DNA of 38,498 nucleotides, from positions 1 to 38,498 of the forward strand of contig CAZPBC010000018.1 in assembly GCA_964584775.1 (NCBI GenBank). The letters run 5' to 3'. Position 1 is the first letter of the stretch. Every line of letters starts with the position of its first letter. Positions 7,811 through 15,340 of the stretch are shown piece after piece. Position numbers and translations under genes: made by a program. Under the pieces are notes generated by a model, which was given only the letters and a program-made list of their open reading frames with translations, ran no database searches and had not been told where the DNA came from. Origin of the DNA: CAZPBC01 sp964584775. Its GTDB lineage: Bacteria > Chlamydiota > Chlamydiia > Chlamydiales > SLFE01.

Positions 7811-9410
7811 AGTTAGTCAATGTAAGACCTATCATTGTATAAAGGGTGCACCACTATATAAACCTCGGTTTTCATTTGTCCAAAAATTTCACGAGCCAGG
7901 ATTGGCGCCAGTGGTTGATCAATCAGGGGCATATCATATTTGTCTACATGGAGATGCTGCATATAAACCACGATTTTTGAAGACGTATGGATTTTATTGT
8001 AACCGCGCCGCAGTTTTAGATGAGACCGGTGCGTACCATATCACTCCGATTGGTGAAGCAGCATACACAGAACGGTATGCTTGGTGTGGGAACTACCAGT
8101 CTGATATGTCTGTCGTGAAAAATAGTAAGAGTGAATACTACCATATTCATCTTGATGGAAAACGGTTGTATGCCAATTGCTATCAGTACGTCGGAGATTT
8201 TCGAGATGGTTATGCTGTTGTATTTGAAGGTGCCAAGCAGGCGACTCATATCAATCGAAAGGGTGAGAAGCTGCATGGGTACTTTTTTGAAGATCTAGAT
8301 GTTTACCACAAAGGCTACGCGCGTGCAAAAGATCATCGAGGATGGTTTCATATCGATATGAGTGGACGCCCTATCTACTCAGAGCGCTTCGCTCAAGTCG
8401 AACCGTTTTACAATGACGTAGCGCTTGTCGAAAAGTTTGATGAAGCCAAAGTAACTATTAATGTGTCTGGTGAGGTCATAGCGACAGTCACTCCTGCAGT
8501 TGAGAATCCTCTGCATGCTTTGTCAGCAGAGATGGTGAGTTTTTGGAAGTGTGAAACCTTGTTTTCTGCTTCTGAGCTAGGAGTTTTTTCACACCTACCC
8601 GGTACAGTTGAAAAGATTACGGAACAGACAGCTATGCCCGCTGAAAAGGCATTTAGGCTAATGCGAGCGTTATGGGAGTTAGATCTTGTTCATCCGGTGG
8701 ATAAAGAGTGGCATCTCAATTCGAAGGGTGAGCTTCTTCTTTCGCCTTGGGTGGAGTCCGCGGCAAGAATGTGGAGAACTGTTCAGAGGCAGTGTTGGTG
8801 TGAGCTTTCAGAGGCACTTCAAAATCCCTTAGAAAAACATTTTCCGACATTTAAAGAGCTAGAAGAAGATACTTCGAAAAGAGAGGTGTATTTGGAAGCT
8901 CTGGATGGATACGCAATTGAAGAGTTAAAAGACACTTACCTAAATCTTGACGAGTGTCGTTCTCTTGCTGTGACGGGACGTGCTTCACTTCCTATTATAT
9001 CATCCATGGAAAGAATGTATCCAGATATAAAAATAGAATTCTTCGCTCCGAAACTTGTATCTCCTAAGAGTCGGAAATCGACCGAAATCGTTAACTACTT
9101 AAAAGAATGGCCTGTGGTTGCTGATGCTTTGTTAATGACAAAATTCTTGCACTATTGGCCTGATGCAGAAGTAAGAGAAATTCTAAAAAGGGCAAAAGAA
9201 TCAGCGAAGAAAAAACTGTTTCTCATAGAGTTTACTTTGTCGAATAGTAGTCCGGGTGGAAGTCTTCTAGATCTAAATATGTTAGTAGAGTCTGGAGGGA
9301 AGGAGAGAACACAAGATCAGATTCTAAACTTACTTGAAAGCGTGGATTTAAAGCTTTATGCAAAAAAACGAGTGGGATGGGGATACACTCTTTATGAGGT
9401 TCATCTCTAG
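7794..9410 (+). CDS. WG-repeat protein fused to an O-methyltransferase-like domain
   Basis: A 538-residue protein in two parts. Residues 15-225 are a run of about five repeats of roughly 40 residues with a recurring AYHI/YYHI ... G ... Y pattern, typical of WG-type beta-repeat proteins. From about residue 236 to the end it resembles class I O-methyltransferases of the plant/hydroxyneurosporene type: a winged-helix dimerisation part (ELGVFSHL), then LHYWPDAEVREIL and LLDLNMLVESGGKERT, which match the family's conserved C-terminal blocks. The SAM-binding glycine loop, normally DVGGGTG, reads AVTGRAS here, so catalysis is uncertain and it could be a regulatory or degenerate homologue. ATG 7794 has AGGA at 7781-7784 and overlaps the previous gene by 17 nt. 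Its place in the cluster suggests tailoring of the same product. Confidence 0.85.
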   Translation: MWKQSEVSQCKTYHCIKGAPLYKPRFSFVQKFHEPGLAPVVDQSGAYHICLHGDAAYKPRFLKTYGFYCNRAAVLDETGAYHITPIGEAAYTERYAWCGNYQSDMSVVKNSKSEYYHIHLDGKRLYANCYQYVGDFRDGYAVVFEGAKQATHINRKGEKLHGYFFEDLDVYHKGYARAKDHRGWFHIDMSGRPIYSERFAQVEPFYNDVALVEKFDEAKVTINVSGEVIATVTPAVENPLHALSAEMVSFWKCETLFSASELGVFSHLPGTVEKITEQTAMPAEKAFRLMRALWELDLVHPVDKEWHLNSKGELLLSPWVESAARMWRTVQRQCWCELSEALQNPLEKHFPTFKELEEDTSKREVYLEALDGYAIEELKDTYLNLDECRSLAVTGRASLPIISSMERMYPDIKIEFFAPKLVSPKSRKSTEIVNYLKEWPVVADALLMTKFLHYWPDAEVREILKRAKESAKKKLFLIEFTLSNSSPGGSLLDLNMLVESGGKERTQDQILNLLESVDLKLYAKKRVGWGYTLYEVHL

Positions 9411-10345
9411 TGGTCGATCAATATCAAAAGCAGGGTTACGATATCCTAAGACATCTCTGCACTTCCCCTCAGGTTAAAGAGCTTCGAGCATCTATCCAAG
9501 AGGCAATTTGTCTATGTTGTGAAGAGCTAAATATTTCTGAGGAAGAGTATCTCAGTGTTGCAACGCGATGGGTGGATCCTTCTCCACTGACTCGGAAAAT
9601 AGTGCCCTATTTAGTTCCCCAAATAAAGCGCTTCTTAGAAGAGTATTTTGGGTGTAAAGTCGTCAATAAGAAGATGAATGTGATTTGTAAAACGAAGTAC
9701 TCTGCTGGGGCAGTTCCATGTCACCAAGACATAGCTTACTCTCCAGACGACCCCTATGAGTTTACGGTTTGGATGCCGGTAAATGATGTGAGTGTTGAAT
9801 CAGGAGTTTTACAGATTTTGCCAAAAAGTCACCTTGACCCGATAGAGCCTGCGGTCGATTTTTGGCAGGTGGATTTTGTCGATTCCATGCGGGAATCTGA
9901 ACGTTGGCAGTCTGATCACTTGAGTTTTCCCTTGGAAGCGGGGGATGCAGTTCTCTTTGACTCCCGTATTTGGCATGGGAGTGCCCCGAGTCTTCTGCCA
10001 TCAGACCGTTTTGCAATCGTTTCAAGATGGTCTAGAGAAGGTTGGGTGAACAGAACGAGAATTCCCCAAAAAAGAGAGTCTTTTTTTGGTATGTGGACTG
10101 CAGGGAGTGTGACTGAAGAAAAGCTTAAAAGCTTTGTCGCTGCTGAGCTGTCCTATAATCAGCTGGTAGAAAGAGCAATTGAGATCTTAGAGGTTGATGG
10201 TTTTGGGGGAGATGTAGATAAAGCGATTGAGTCTTTAAAAGATCTACGCACTCTAAATGACGCTGCAGAAAAACATAATGGTGGAGATGCTCAAGGTGTT
10301 ATCTACAAACATGTTTGGAACTCTTTTTTGAGGTGTTTAGATTGA
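9410..10345 (+). CDS. Fe(II)/2-oxoglutarate dioxygenase of the phytanoyl-CoA hydroxylase (PhyH) family
   Basis: A 311-residue non-heme iron dioxygenase. The metal-binding triad is visible: H105 and D107 in CHQD, and distal H189 in IWHGSAP. R200 follows at the spacing expected for the 2-oxoglutarate-binding Arg. VWMPVNDVSVESG and GVLQILPKSH match conserved PhyH blocks. Such enzymes hydroxylate or otherwise oxidise small molecules and lipids in the cytosol. The start is GTG 9410, whose G is the last base of the preceding TAG stop (TAGTG), so translation is probably coupled; GAGG lies upstream. The substrate is presumably the cluster product. Confidence 0.9.
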   Translation: MVDQYQKQGYDILRHLCTSPQVKELRASIQEAICLCCEELNISEEEYLSVATRWVDPSPLTRKIVPYLVPQIKRFLEEYFGCKVVNKKMNVICKTKYSAGAVPCHQDIAYSPDDPYEFTVWMPVNDVSVESGVLQILPKSHLDPIEPAVDFWQVDFVDSMRESERWQSDHLSFPLEAGDAVLFDSRIWHGSAPSLLPSDRFAIVSRWSREGWVNRTRIPQKRESFFGMWTAGSVTEEKLKSFVAAELSYNQLVERAIEILEVDGFGGDVDKAIESLKDLRTLNDAAEKHNGGDAQGVIYKHVWNSFLRCLD

Positions 10346-12061
10346 GTGTATTGAAGTTTATATTTCCATTTATTCGATTGCAAAAAGCATCGCTCGTGTG
10401 CATGTCAGCACTGTGCATTTTTTGGTCAATGAAAGAAGCCTTGTTCCCATACTATGTGAAGAGGATGATAGATGTGCTTTCGAAGAATTCAGCTGGGGAC
10501 TTGACCGGAATAATGTATCCAGCTGCAACTCTTGTTTTCTTGTGGTTTCTGATGGAATGTGCAATGCGAGCTTCAGCGCTTATTCAGAGAAAGTTTTTTC
10601 CAAAGCTGCGGACTGATATTCGGAAAAAGGCCCTTGAATGGGTGTCTGATCAACCCACAAGTTTTTTTGAAGCTGAATTGAGTGGAAATATTGGATCACG
10701 ACTCTCTATGCTACCGCTTTCTTGCGAAAAAATTGTTGAGATTAATTCATTGCATATTGTGTCCATAGGTTGCGCATATGGAATAAGCTTGTTTTTGTTT
10801 TTTTCAGTTCATTGGTCATTTTTTCTTTGTGCTTTACTATGGTGTATATGTTATTTTTTAATTCTTTTCAGCTATGTCAAGCGGGTGAATCACTCACAAG
10901 ATGCACATAGTAGTTCTCTTGCAAAACTTAATGGGAAACTAATGGATGTAATAGCAAACATATCGAGCGTGCGTCTGTTTTCTCAAGTAGATGCAGAGCT
11001 AGAAAATTTAAATACAGACTTTCAGGAGGAGGTTGACACTTCTAAAAGGGCTTGCTCATATTTAGAAAGAATGAAAGCTCTCCATTCAATCCTTTCTATA
11101 TTTTTTCTTGCCTTCATGATCGTGCTGCTAGCGGTTGGATGGAGACAGCATTTTGTGAGTTTAGGGGACTTCATGCTAATCCCTATGTTGACATTTAGCA
11201 TATTAAGCATGATTTGGTGGCTGGGGGGTGAAGTATCAACGCTTTTGAGAGAGCTAAGATCTGTTCGAACGACGCTCGACTATTTAACTCCGAAAACAAG
11301 GGAAAAAGAGACAAAGAAAGAGCTCTCAATATCTAAGGGAGAGATTGATTTTAAATCAATTTCCTTTGGATATACTAAAGATAATGTTCAATTTGAAGAT
11401 TTTAAATTGAAAATCCATCCTAAAGAGATGGTAGGCCTTGTCGGCCCTACAGGAGCAGGAAAATCAACACTCACTAAGCTTCTTTTGAGGCTTTATCCAC
11501 TTAAAGGTGGCGTGATTGAGATTGATGGCTTTGATATTTCATCGATGAGTTCTACATCACTGTATAATCATATTTCTGTCATACCTCAAGACCCAATACT
11601 CTTTAATCGATCCATCAACGACAATATTGCTTATGGAAACCCTTATTTGGATCCGGAAAGTCTGATTCGTGCTTCTAAACTCGCTCATTGTGCTGAATTT
11701 ATTGAGGCGCTGCCTAATCAGTATCAAACTCTTGTTGGTGAGAATGGAGTGAAATTGTCCTCAGGACAGAGGCAACGTATCGCAATCGCTCGAGCTTTCG
11801 TAAAAAATGCTCCAATCCTAATTGTGGATGAAGCAACGTCATCATTGGATGCAATCACAGAGCGANNNNNNNNNNAGTATAGAAAATTTGCGTGGAGGGA
11901 AAACAACAATTATCATTGCACACCGGCTAATGACATTAAAAAATGTAGATCGGATCCTTGTTTTGGATAGAGGTCGAATTGTTGAAGAAGGTTCCTTTGA
12001 TTTTTTAACGAAGTCGAACGGTCTCTTTTCAAGAATGATGCATTCAAATCAATTTATTTAA
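10342..12061 (+). CDS. ABC exporter (membrane plus ATPase domain), interrupted by an assembly gap
   Basis: A single-chain half-transporter of about 573 residues. An N-terminal domain has about six membrane segments. The ATPase domain follows, with Walker A GPTGAGKST, Q-loop PQDP, signature LSSGQ, Walker B ILIVDEATSS and H-loop IIIAHRL. Ten Ns at 11866-11875, between the D-loop and the H-loop, break the frame; reading resumes 1 nt out of phase as SIENLRGGKTT and ends at 12061. Family spacing predicts about four missing codons. The likely start is TTG 10342, overlapping the dioxygenase stop (TTGA), with GAGG upstream; TTG 10315 is an in-frame alternative. It probably works as a homodimer in the inner membrane and exports the cluster product. 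The gene is AT-rich compared with the ribosomal genes. Confidence 0.88.
11866..11875. other. Assembly gap (10 N)
   Basis: Ten ambiguous bases inside the ABC transporter gene. The frame shift across them shows that the true number is not 10; a length divisible by three, most likely 12, would restore the protein. Confidence 0.97.
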
Positions 12062-12094
12062 ATCTTTCAATTTAGAGATTATATTAACGAATCT

Positions 12095-13153
12095 TTAAGC
12101 ATTCCCAAGATAGTCAATGAGCATCTTTGCGCAGTTTTGCATGCCATCACGGTGGATGATCTCAAATCCATGAGTGTTTTTTGTGGGGATGCAAAGGAGC
12201 GCTGCTTTTCCTGTTTGTCCATGACGCTTTGCAAGGGAGGCATCTGAGCCGTATCCACTCCAGATAGCTCGTTGAGGTTTCAGTTTCAGCTTCTTTCCTG
12301 AAGCCTCGAGGGCATCGGCTGTTTTCTTATGGTACACGGTGAAGGTGTCTTGGTAGACAACGATGGGTGAGCCTGTTAACTCGGTTTGGTACTCTTCAGC
12401 GACGGGTCCAACATCGATCGCAATCGAGGTGTGTCCTGGAAGTGTCCGCGCAGCAAAAGAGGCGCCATGCGCTCCAATTTCCTCTTCGGTGGTGAGTGCT
12501 AGGTAGACGTCGTATTTGGGTTTTCTCTTTTTTAGACCCTTAAGCGTTGCAATTCCAATGGCAATAGCGGCGCGATTGTCCATGAAGTAGCCGGCGTAGC
12601 ACGCTCCTACCTCCTCAAGCTCTCTTCTAGAGGGAGCGATCACGACACGCGTTCCTGGGTGAACTCCGGCTTTTTCTAACTCTTTCTCACTCTTTCCTGT
12701 GAAGACGTGCATGTCTTGCCAGCGGAGCGACTTGTCCTCTCCACGCGGCATGGAGCGCCAGCGTGTGGAGGTCTCTTCTGAAGTGTGTATCGAAGGAGCG
12801 GAGACGATTCCTGGTAATGATTTCTTATCTCCTAAAATTTCGACAGGGCCCTGGCCGAGATCAAAAGGATAAATGCCCCCTAAGGGGTCGAGACGAAGCG
12901 ATCCATCTTCATTGATCCGTTTAACAATCAGGGACAGCTCATCCATATGGGTCATCAGATGGATTGCTTTCTCAGGATCTTTTGATTTTCCTTTGATACA
13001 GGCAATGAGATTTCCTGAATCATCTTCAAAAAGGGTGTCAGCGGTTCCTTTTAAGTGCTTCTTGCAGACCTTTGCAACGGCCTCTTCTTGTCCGCTGGGA
13101 CCTGGAGCTAGAATGAGCTCTTGTAATAGCTTCTTGAGTTGTGATCGATCCAT
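12095..13153 (-). CDS. M42-family metallo-aminopeptidase
   Basis: A 352-residue M42 peptidase (glutamyl aminopeptidase/endoglucanase-M type), a cytosolic family that forms large dodecameric shells and trims peptides using two metal ions. Visible ligands are H69 and D71 (THMDE), D192 (YFMDNRA), the E223/E224 pair (TTEEEIGAHG), D247 (AIDVGP) and H328 (THGFE). It is complete and close to the usual length. AGGAGA sits just before the ATG. The gene is convergent with the ABC transporter (33-bp gap) and lies downstream of a small membrane gene, separated from it by a hairpin. The natural substrate is unknown; peptide turnover is likely. Confidence 0.93.
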   Translation of the reverse strand: MDRSQLKKLLQELILAPGPSGQEEAVAKVCKKHLKGTADTLFEDDSGNLIACIKGKSKDPEKAIHLMTHMDELSLIVKRINEDGSLRLDPLGGIYPFDLGQGPVEILGDKKSLPGIVSAPSIHTSEETSTRWRSMPRGEDKSLRWQDMHVFTGKSEKELEKAGVHPGTRVVIAPSRRELEEVGACYAGYFMDNRAAIAIGIATLKGLKKRKPKYDVYLALTTEEEIGAHGASFAARTLPGHTSIAIDVGPVAEEYQTELTGSPIVVYQDTFTVYHKKTADALEASGKKLKLKPQRAIWSGYGSDASLAKRHGQTGKAALLCIPTKNTHGFEIIHRDGMQNCAKMLIDYLGNA

Positions 13154-13175
13154 GATTCTCCTAAAAATACAAAGG

Positions 13176-13205
13176 ACCCCACGGACACGGGATGCGGCGT
13201 GGGGT
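13176..13205 (-). terminator. Hairpin between the small membrane gene and the M42 peptidase gene
   Basis: ACCCCACG (13176-13183) pairs perfectly with CGTGGGGT (13198-13205) around a 14-nt loop. On the minus strand it is followed by a weakly T-rich stretch. It probably ends or attenuates transcription from the upstream small membrane gene. Confidence 0.5.
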
Positions 13206-13224
13206 ATTAAACGAAAGTAAACTC

Positions 13225-13604
13225 TTACTTTTTAAAGGTCCAACCTAAAATGAGGCCGACACCCACACCTTGGATGAACGAGCCGATGAACCATAGCACA
13301 GCAAGGAGTACAGAAATGGGAAGGTAGTTGTAAGTCATTGCTGCGATCGTTCCGAGTAGGAGACCGATCAGTACCCCAAACTCTAGCCCGCTTTTTTTGT
13401 AGTGTGCATAGAGTAGCGTGAACACGAAAGCGAGGACGACATAAAAGAGAATGGCTAAGGGAAAGAGAGCCTGCATTTCCGCTTCAGAGCGCCAAAGCGT
13501 TTCGAATTGAGCGTAAATGTCGGAAAGTAAAATTCCGTGAAAGACAAAGTCATAAGCAAAGATGAAAACAAAGATGGCAATAATAGATAGATGTAGTTCT
13601 TCAT
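13225..13604 (-). pseudogene. Small membrane protein gene with an apparent frameshift after the start
   Basis: The long open part (from ATG 13476) encodes 83 residues with two or three membrane segments. The same frame stays open upstream and encodes an additional N-terminal membrane helix (IAIFVFIFAYDFVFHGILL) and then LWRSEAEMQ, which looks like real protein. That frame has no start codon. The only ATG with a strong ribosome site (GGAGG just upstream, ATG at 13604-13602) is one frame off. Adding a single base in the AAGAAC after that ATG would give MKKLHLSIIAIFVF and a 126-residue protein. Either a base is missing (mutation or sequencing error), or a shortened protein is made from 13476. 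The function is unknown. Confidence 0.6.
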
Positions 13605-13676
13605 AGGTTCCTCCATGGTTAAAACAAATAATTTAAACTTTATAAAAATTTATCTCAACATAGAAGTTAGGCTGAC

Positions 13677-13704
13677 GAAAAGCTTTACGAATTTGGAGCT
13701 TTTC
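13677..13704. repeat. Inverted repeat in a divergent intergenic region
   Basis: GAAAAGCT (13677-13684) and AGCTTTTC (13697-13704) are perfect inverted copies around 12 nt, located about 55 bp before the 13758 gene. It could be an operator or a weak hairpin. The rest of 13605-13757 is AT-rich, with AAGGGG as the ribosome site of the next gene. Confidence 0.4.
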
Positions 13705-13757
13705 TATAAATTTCTTAGGAAAGTGTCCTGGATTTAACCCAAAAGGGGCAGATTTAT

Positions 13758-14960
13758 ATGGCTTACATTGCATCACCTACGATGAATCTAATCTCTTGCT
13801 CATTAGTTACTTGTAATCCTGAGGAAGAGCATCTAGCCTTTTACGATCTATACGACATTATCTTCGAGTACAACGAAAGGATTGAAAATGATCCTGTTTT
13901 TGCTCGCGGGAAGCAGCTCTTAAGTTTACGCCGGCCTGTCTTTAGAGGAGATCAAACAGTGATCGCTCCCATGTCCAAAGAAGAAGTGATTGAGTGGAAG
14001 AGTATAAAGAGCGCCTCAATATCTAAGGGAGAGGGAGACTTTAAAGAATTCAAAGAAGAAAAAGATTTTTCTTCGGTGATGGCCGATAAATTCAAAAAAG
14101 ACTTTTCTACTCCTGATGGGTTAATTAGTGGAATGCCGATAGCATTAGGTATCAAGAGGTTATCGCAAGTTGTTAAAGAGTTAGGATGGAGAGGAGCGAT
14201 TTATTATAAATTAGGAAAGTCAGGAAATTTGAATGTCATACTCAAAGGAAATCAAAAGTTGAGATCCATTTTGACGGGGACAAAATATGGAAACCAACAC
14301 CCTAAGATGCTGAAATTTGGGTTGTCAAAAGTGAGTTACGCAAAAGCTTTTAAAGGAACATTCGTTGTTGGCTTGGCCTTTTATGGTCTAGCAAAAGCGG
14401 TGGAGGGAGTAGAAATGTTTCTTACAGATGGTGAGCTTAAAGCGAGCTACTTTTCAGAAATCCCGATGGATGTGGTGAAGATAGCCGTTAGTGGAATAAT
14501 TGGAACAGGTGTGCTCATTGGCGCAACAGCAATAGGGCTTCCCGTAGCAGCTGGAATAGGGGCTGCGCTTGTTCTAGGGTACCTCGCTGAGGGTGCTATA
14601 GAATATTTTGATGAAAAAACGGGATTTTCAAAGACACTTAAGGCTGCAACCCAACAACTTGTAGAAAATATGGAAAAGGAGTGGAATGAAGCACGTAAAA
14701 AATTACATAATTCAGTGCGACGCTCTGTTGAAGATGCGGTGGAAGCTGCCAAAAGAGCTCTTCTTCGTGAACTAAAATCTAGACTTAGAGAACTCCTTCC
14801 TTTTGAAAATGTGCTACTAGATATTAAGCCGATGCGCCTAAATCGTCCCGTAGCACATAGAAGCCCTCTTGCGGGTCTTGAACATCACCCTCAGCTAGGT
14901 CATCAAAAAACGATGCAGATTCAACACTGCTTTTCATACACGAGAGCTATAACCGTTTAA
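13758..14960 (+). CDS. Hydrophobic-hairpin protein, possible pore-forming toxin or effector
   Basis: A 400-residue protein of unknown family. The N-terminal half is soluble and charged. Residues about 205-285 are hydrophobic: one segment (FVVGLAFYGLA) and then a Gly/Ala-rich pair (VSGIIGTGVLIGATAIGL, VAAGIGAALVLGYLAEGA) with glycine-zipper spacing, followed by EYFDEKTG. Similar hairpins followed by a DEKTG-like turn occur in pore-forming bacterial toxins and contact-dependent effectors. After it comes a basic, amphipathic helix (about 300-345). AAGGGG precedes ATG 13758. The TAA stop overlaps the ATG of a three-helix membrane protein by one base (TAATG), a layout typical of toxin/immunity pairs. 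The role is an inference; an inclusion-membrane protein is the main alternative. Confidence 0.75.
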   Translation: MAYIASPTMNLISCSLVTCNPEEEHLAFYDLYDIIFEYNERIENDPVFARGKQLLSLRRPVFRGDQTVIAPMSKEEVIEWKSIKSASISKGEGDFKEFKEEKDFSSVMADKFKKDFSTPDGLISGMPIALGIKRLSQVVKELGWRGAIYYKLGKSGNLNVILKGNQKLRSILTGTKYGNQHPKMLKFGLSKVSYAKAFKGTFVVGLAFYGLAKAVEGVEMFLTDGELKASYFSEIPMDVVKIAVSGIIGTGVLIGATAIGLPVAAGIGAALVLGYLAEGAIEYFDEKTGFSKTLKAATQQLVENMEKEWNEARKKLHNSVRRSVEDAVEAAKRALLRELKSRLRELLPFENVLLDIKPMRLNRPVAHRSPLAGLEHHPQLGHQKTMQIQHCFSYTRAITV

Positions 14961-15271
14961 TGATTCACAAATTAGTACATATTTTGGGGATAGTCACCTA
15001 TGTTTCAGTGATTTGCTACATAGGGTATAGGGTTATGATTTTTGGGATGGATAAGGTTGGGGATCTTATCCAAAATTCTAAGGTCTTTCGTGTGATGTTT
15101 TTTTCAGCGATCACACTTCTGCTACTTCTCTGCGGTTTATTTCAGTTGTCCGACTACCTCAATGGGGAAAAGGTCAACTTCATGAGAAGCTTTCCTGTGA
15201 CTTTAGGTGGGGCTGGATTGGCCCTTTATCTTACTATTTGTGCTTACAGGCAGCCTATCAACGAAAAGTAA
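14960..15271 (+). CDS. Small three-helix membrane protein, possible immunity partner
   Basis: A 103-residue protein with three clear membrane segments (about residues 8-27, 45-65 and 78-96). Its ATG shares one base with the stop of the preceding hydrophobic-hairpin gene, so the two are translationally coupled. Inner-membrane proteins of this size and position often protect cells from pore-forming toxins. No family was recognised, and it could instead be a subunit or chaperone of its neighbour. It is convergent with topA (69-bp gap, no clear terminator). Confidence 0.75.
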   Translation: MIHKLVHILGIVTYVSVICYIGYRVMIFGMDKVGDLIQNSKVFRVMFFSAITLLLLLCGLFQLSDYLNGEKVNFMRSFPVTLGGAGLALYLTICAYRQPINEK

Positions 15272-15340
15272 ACTTTCAGTCCTGAGCTCTCTTTTTTGTC
15301 GATGTGGGTTGTGAGGTGATTACAGCTGGGTTTGCGTGTA

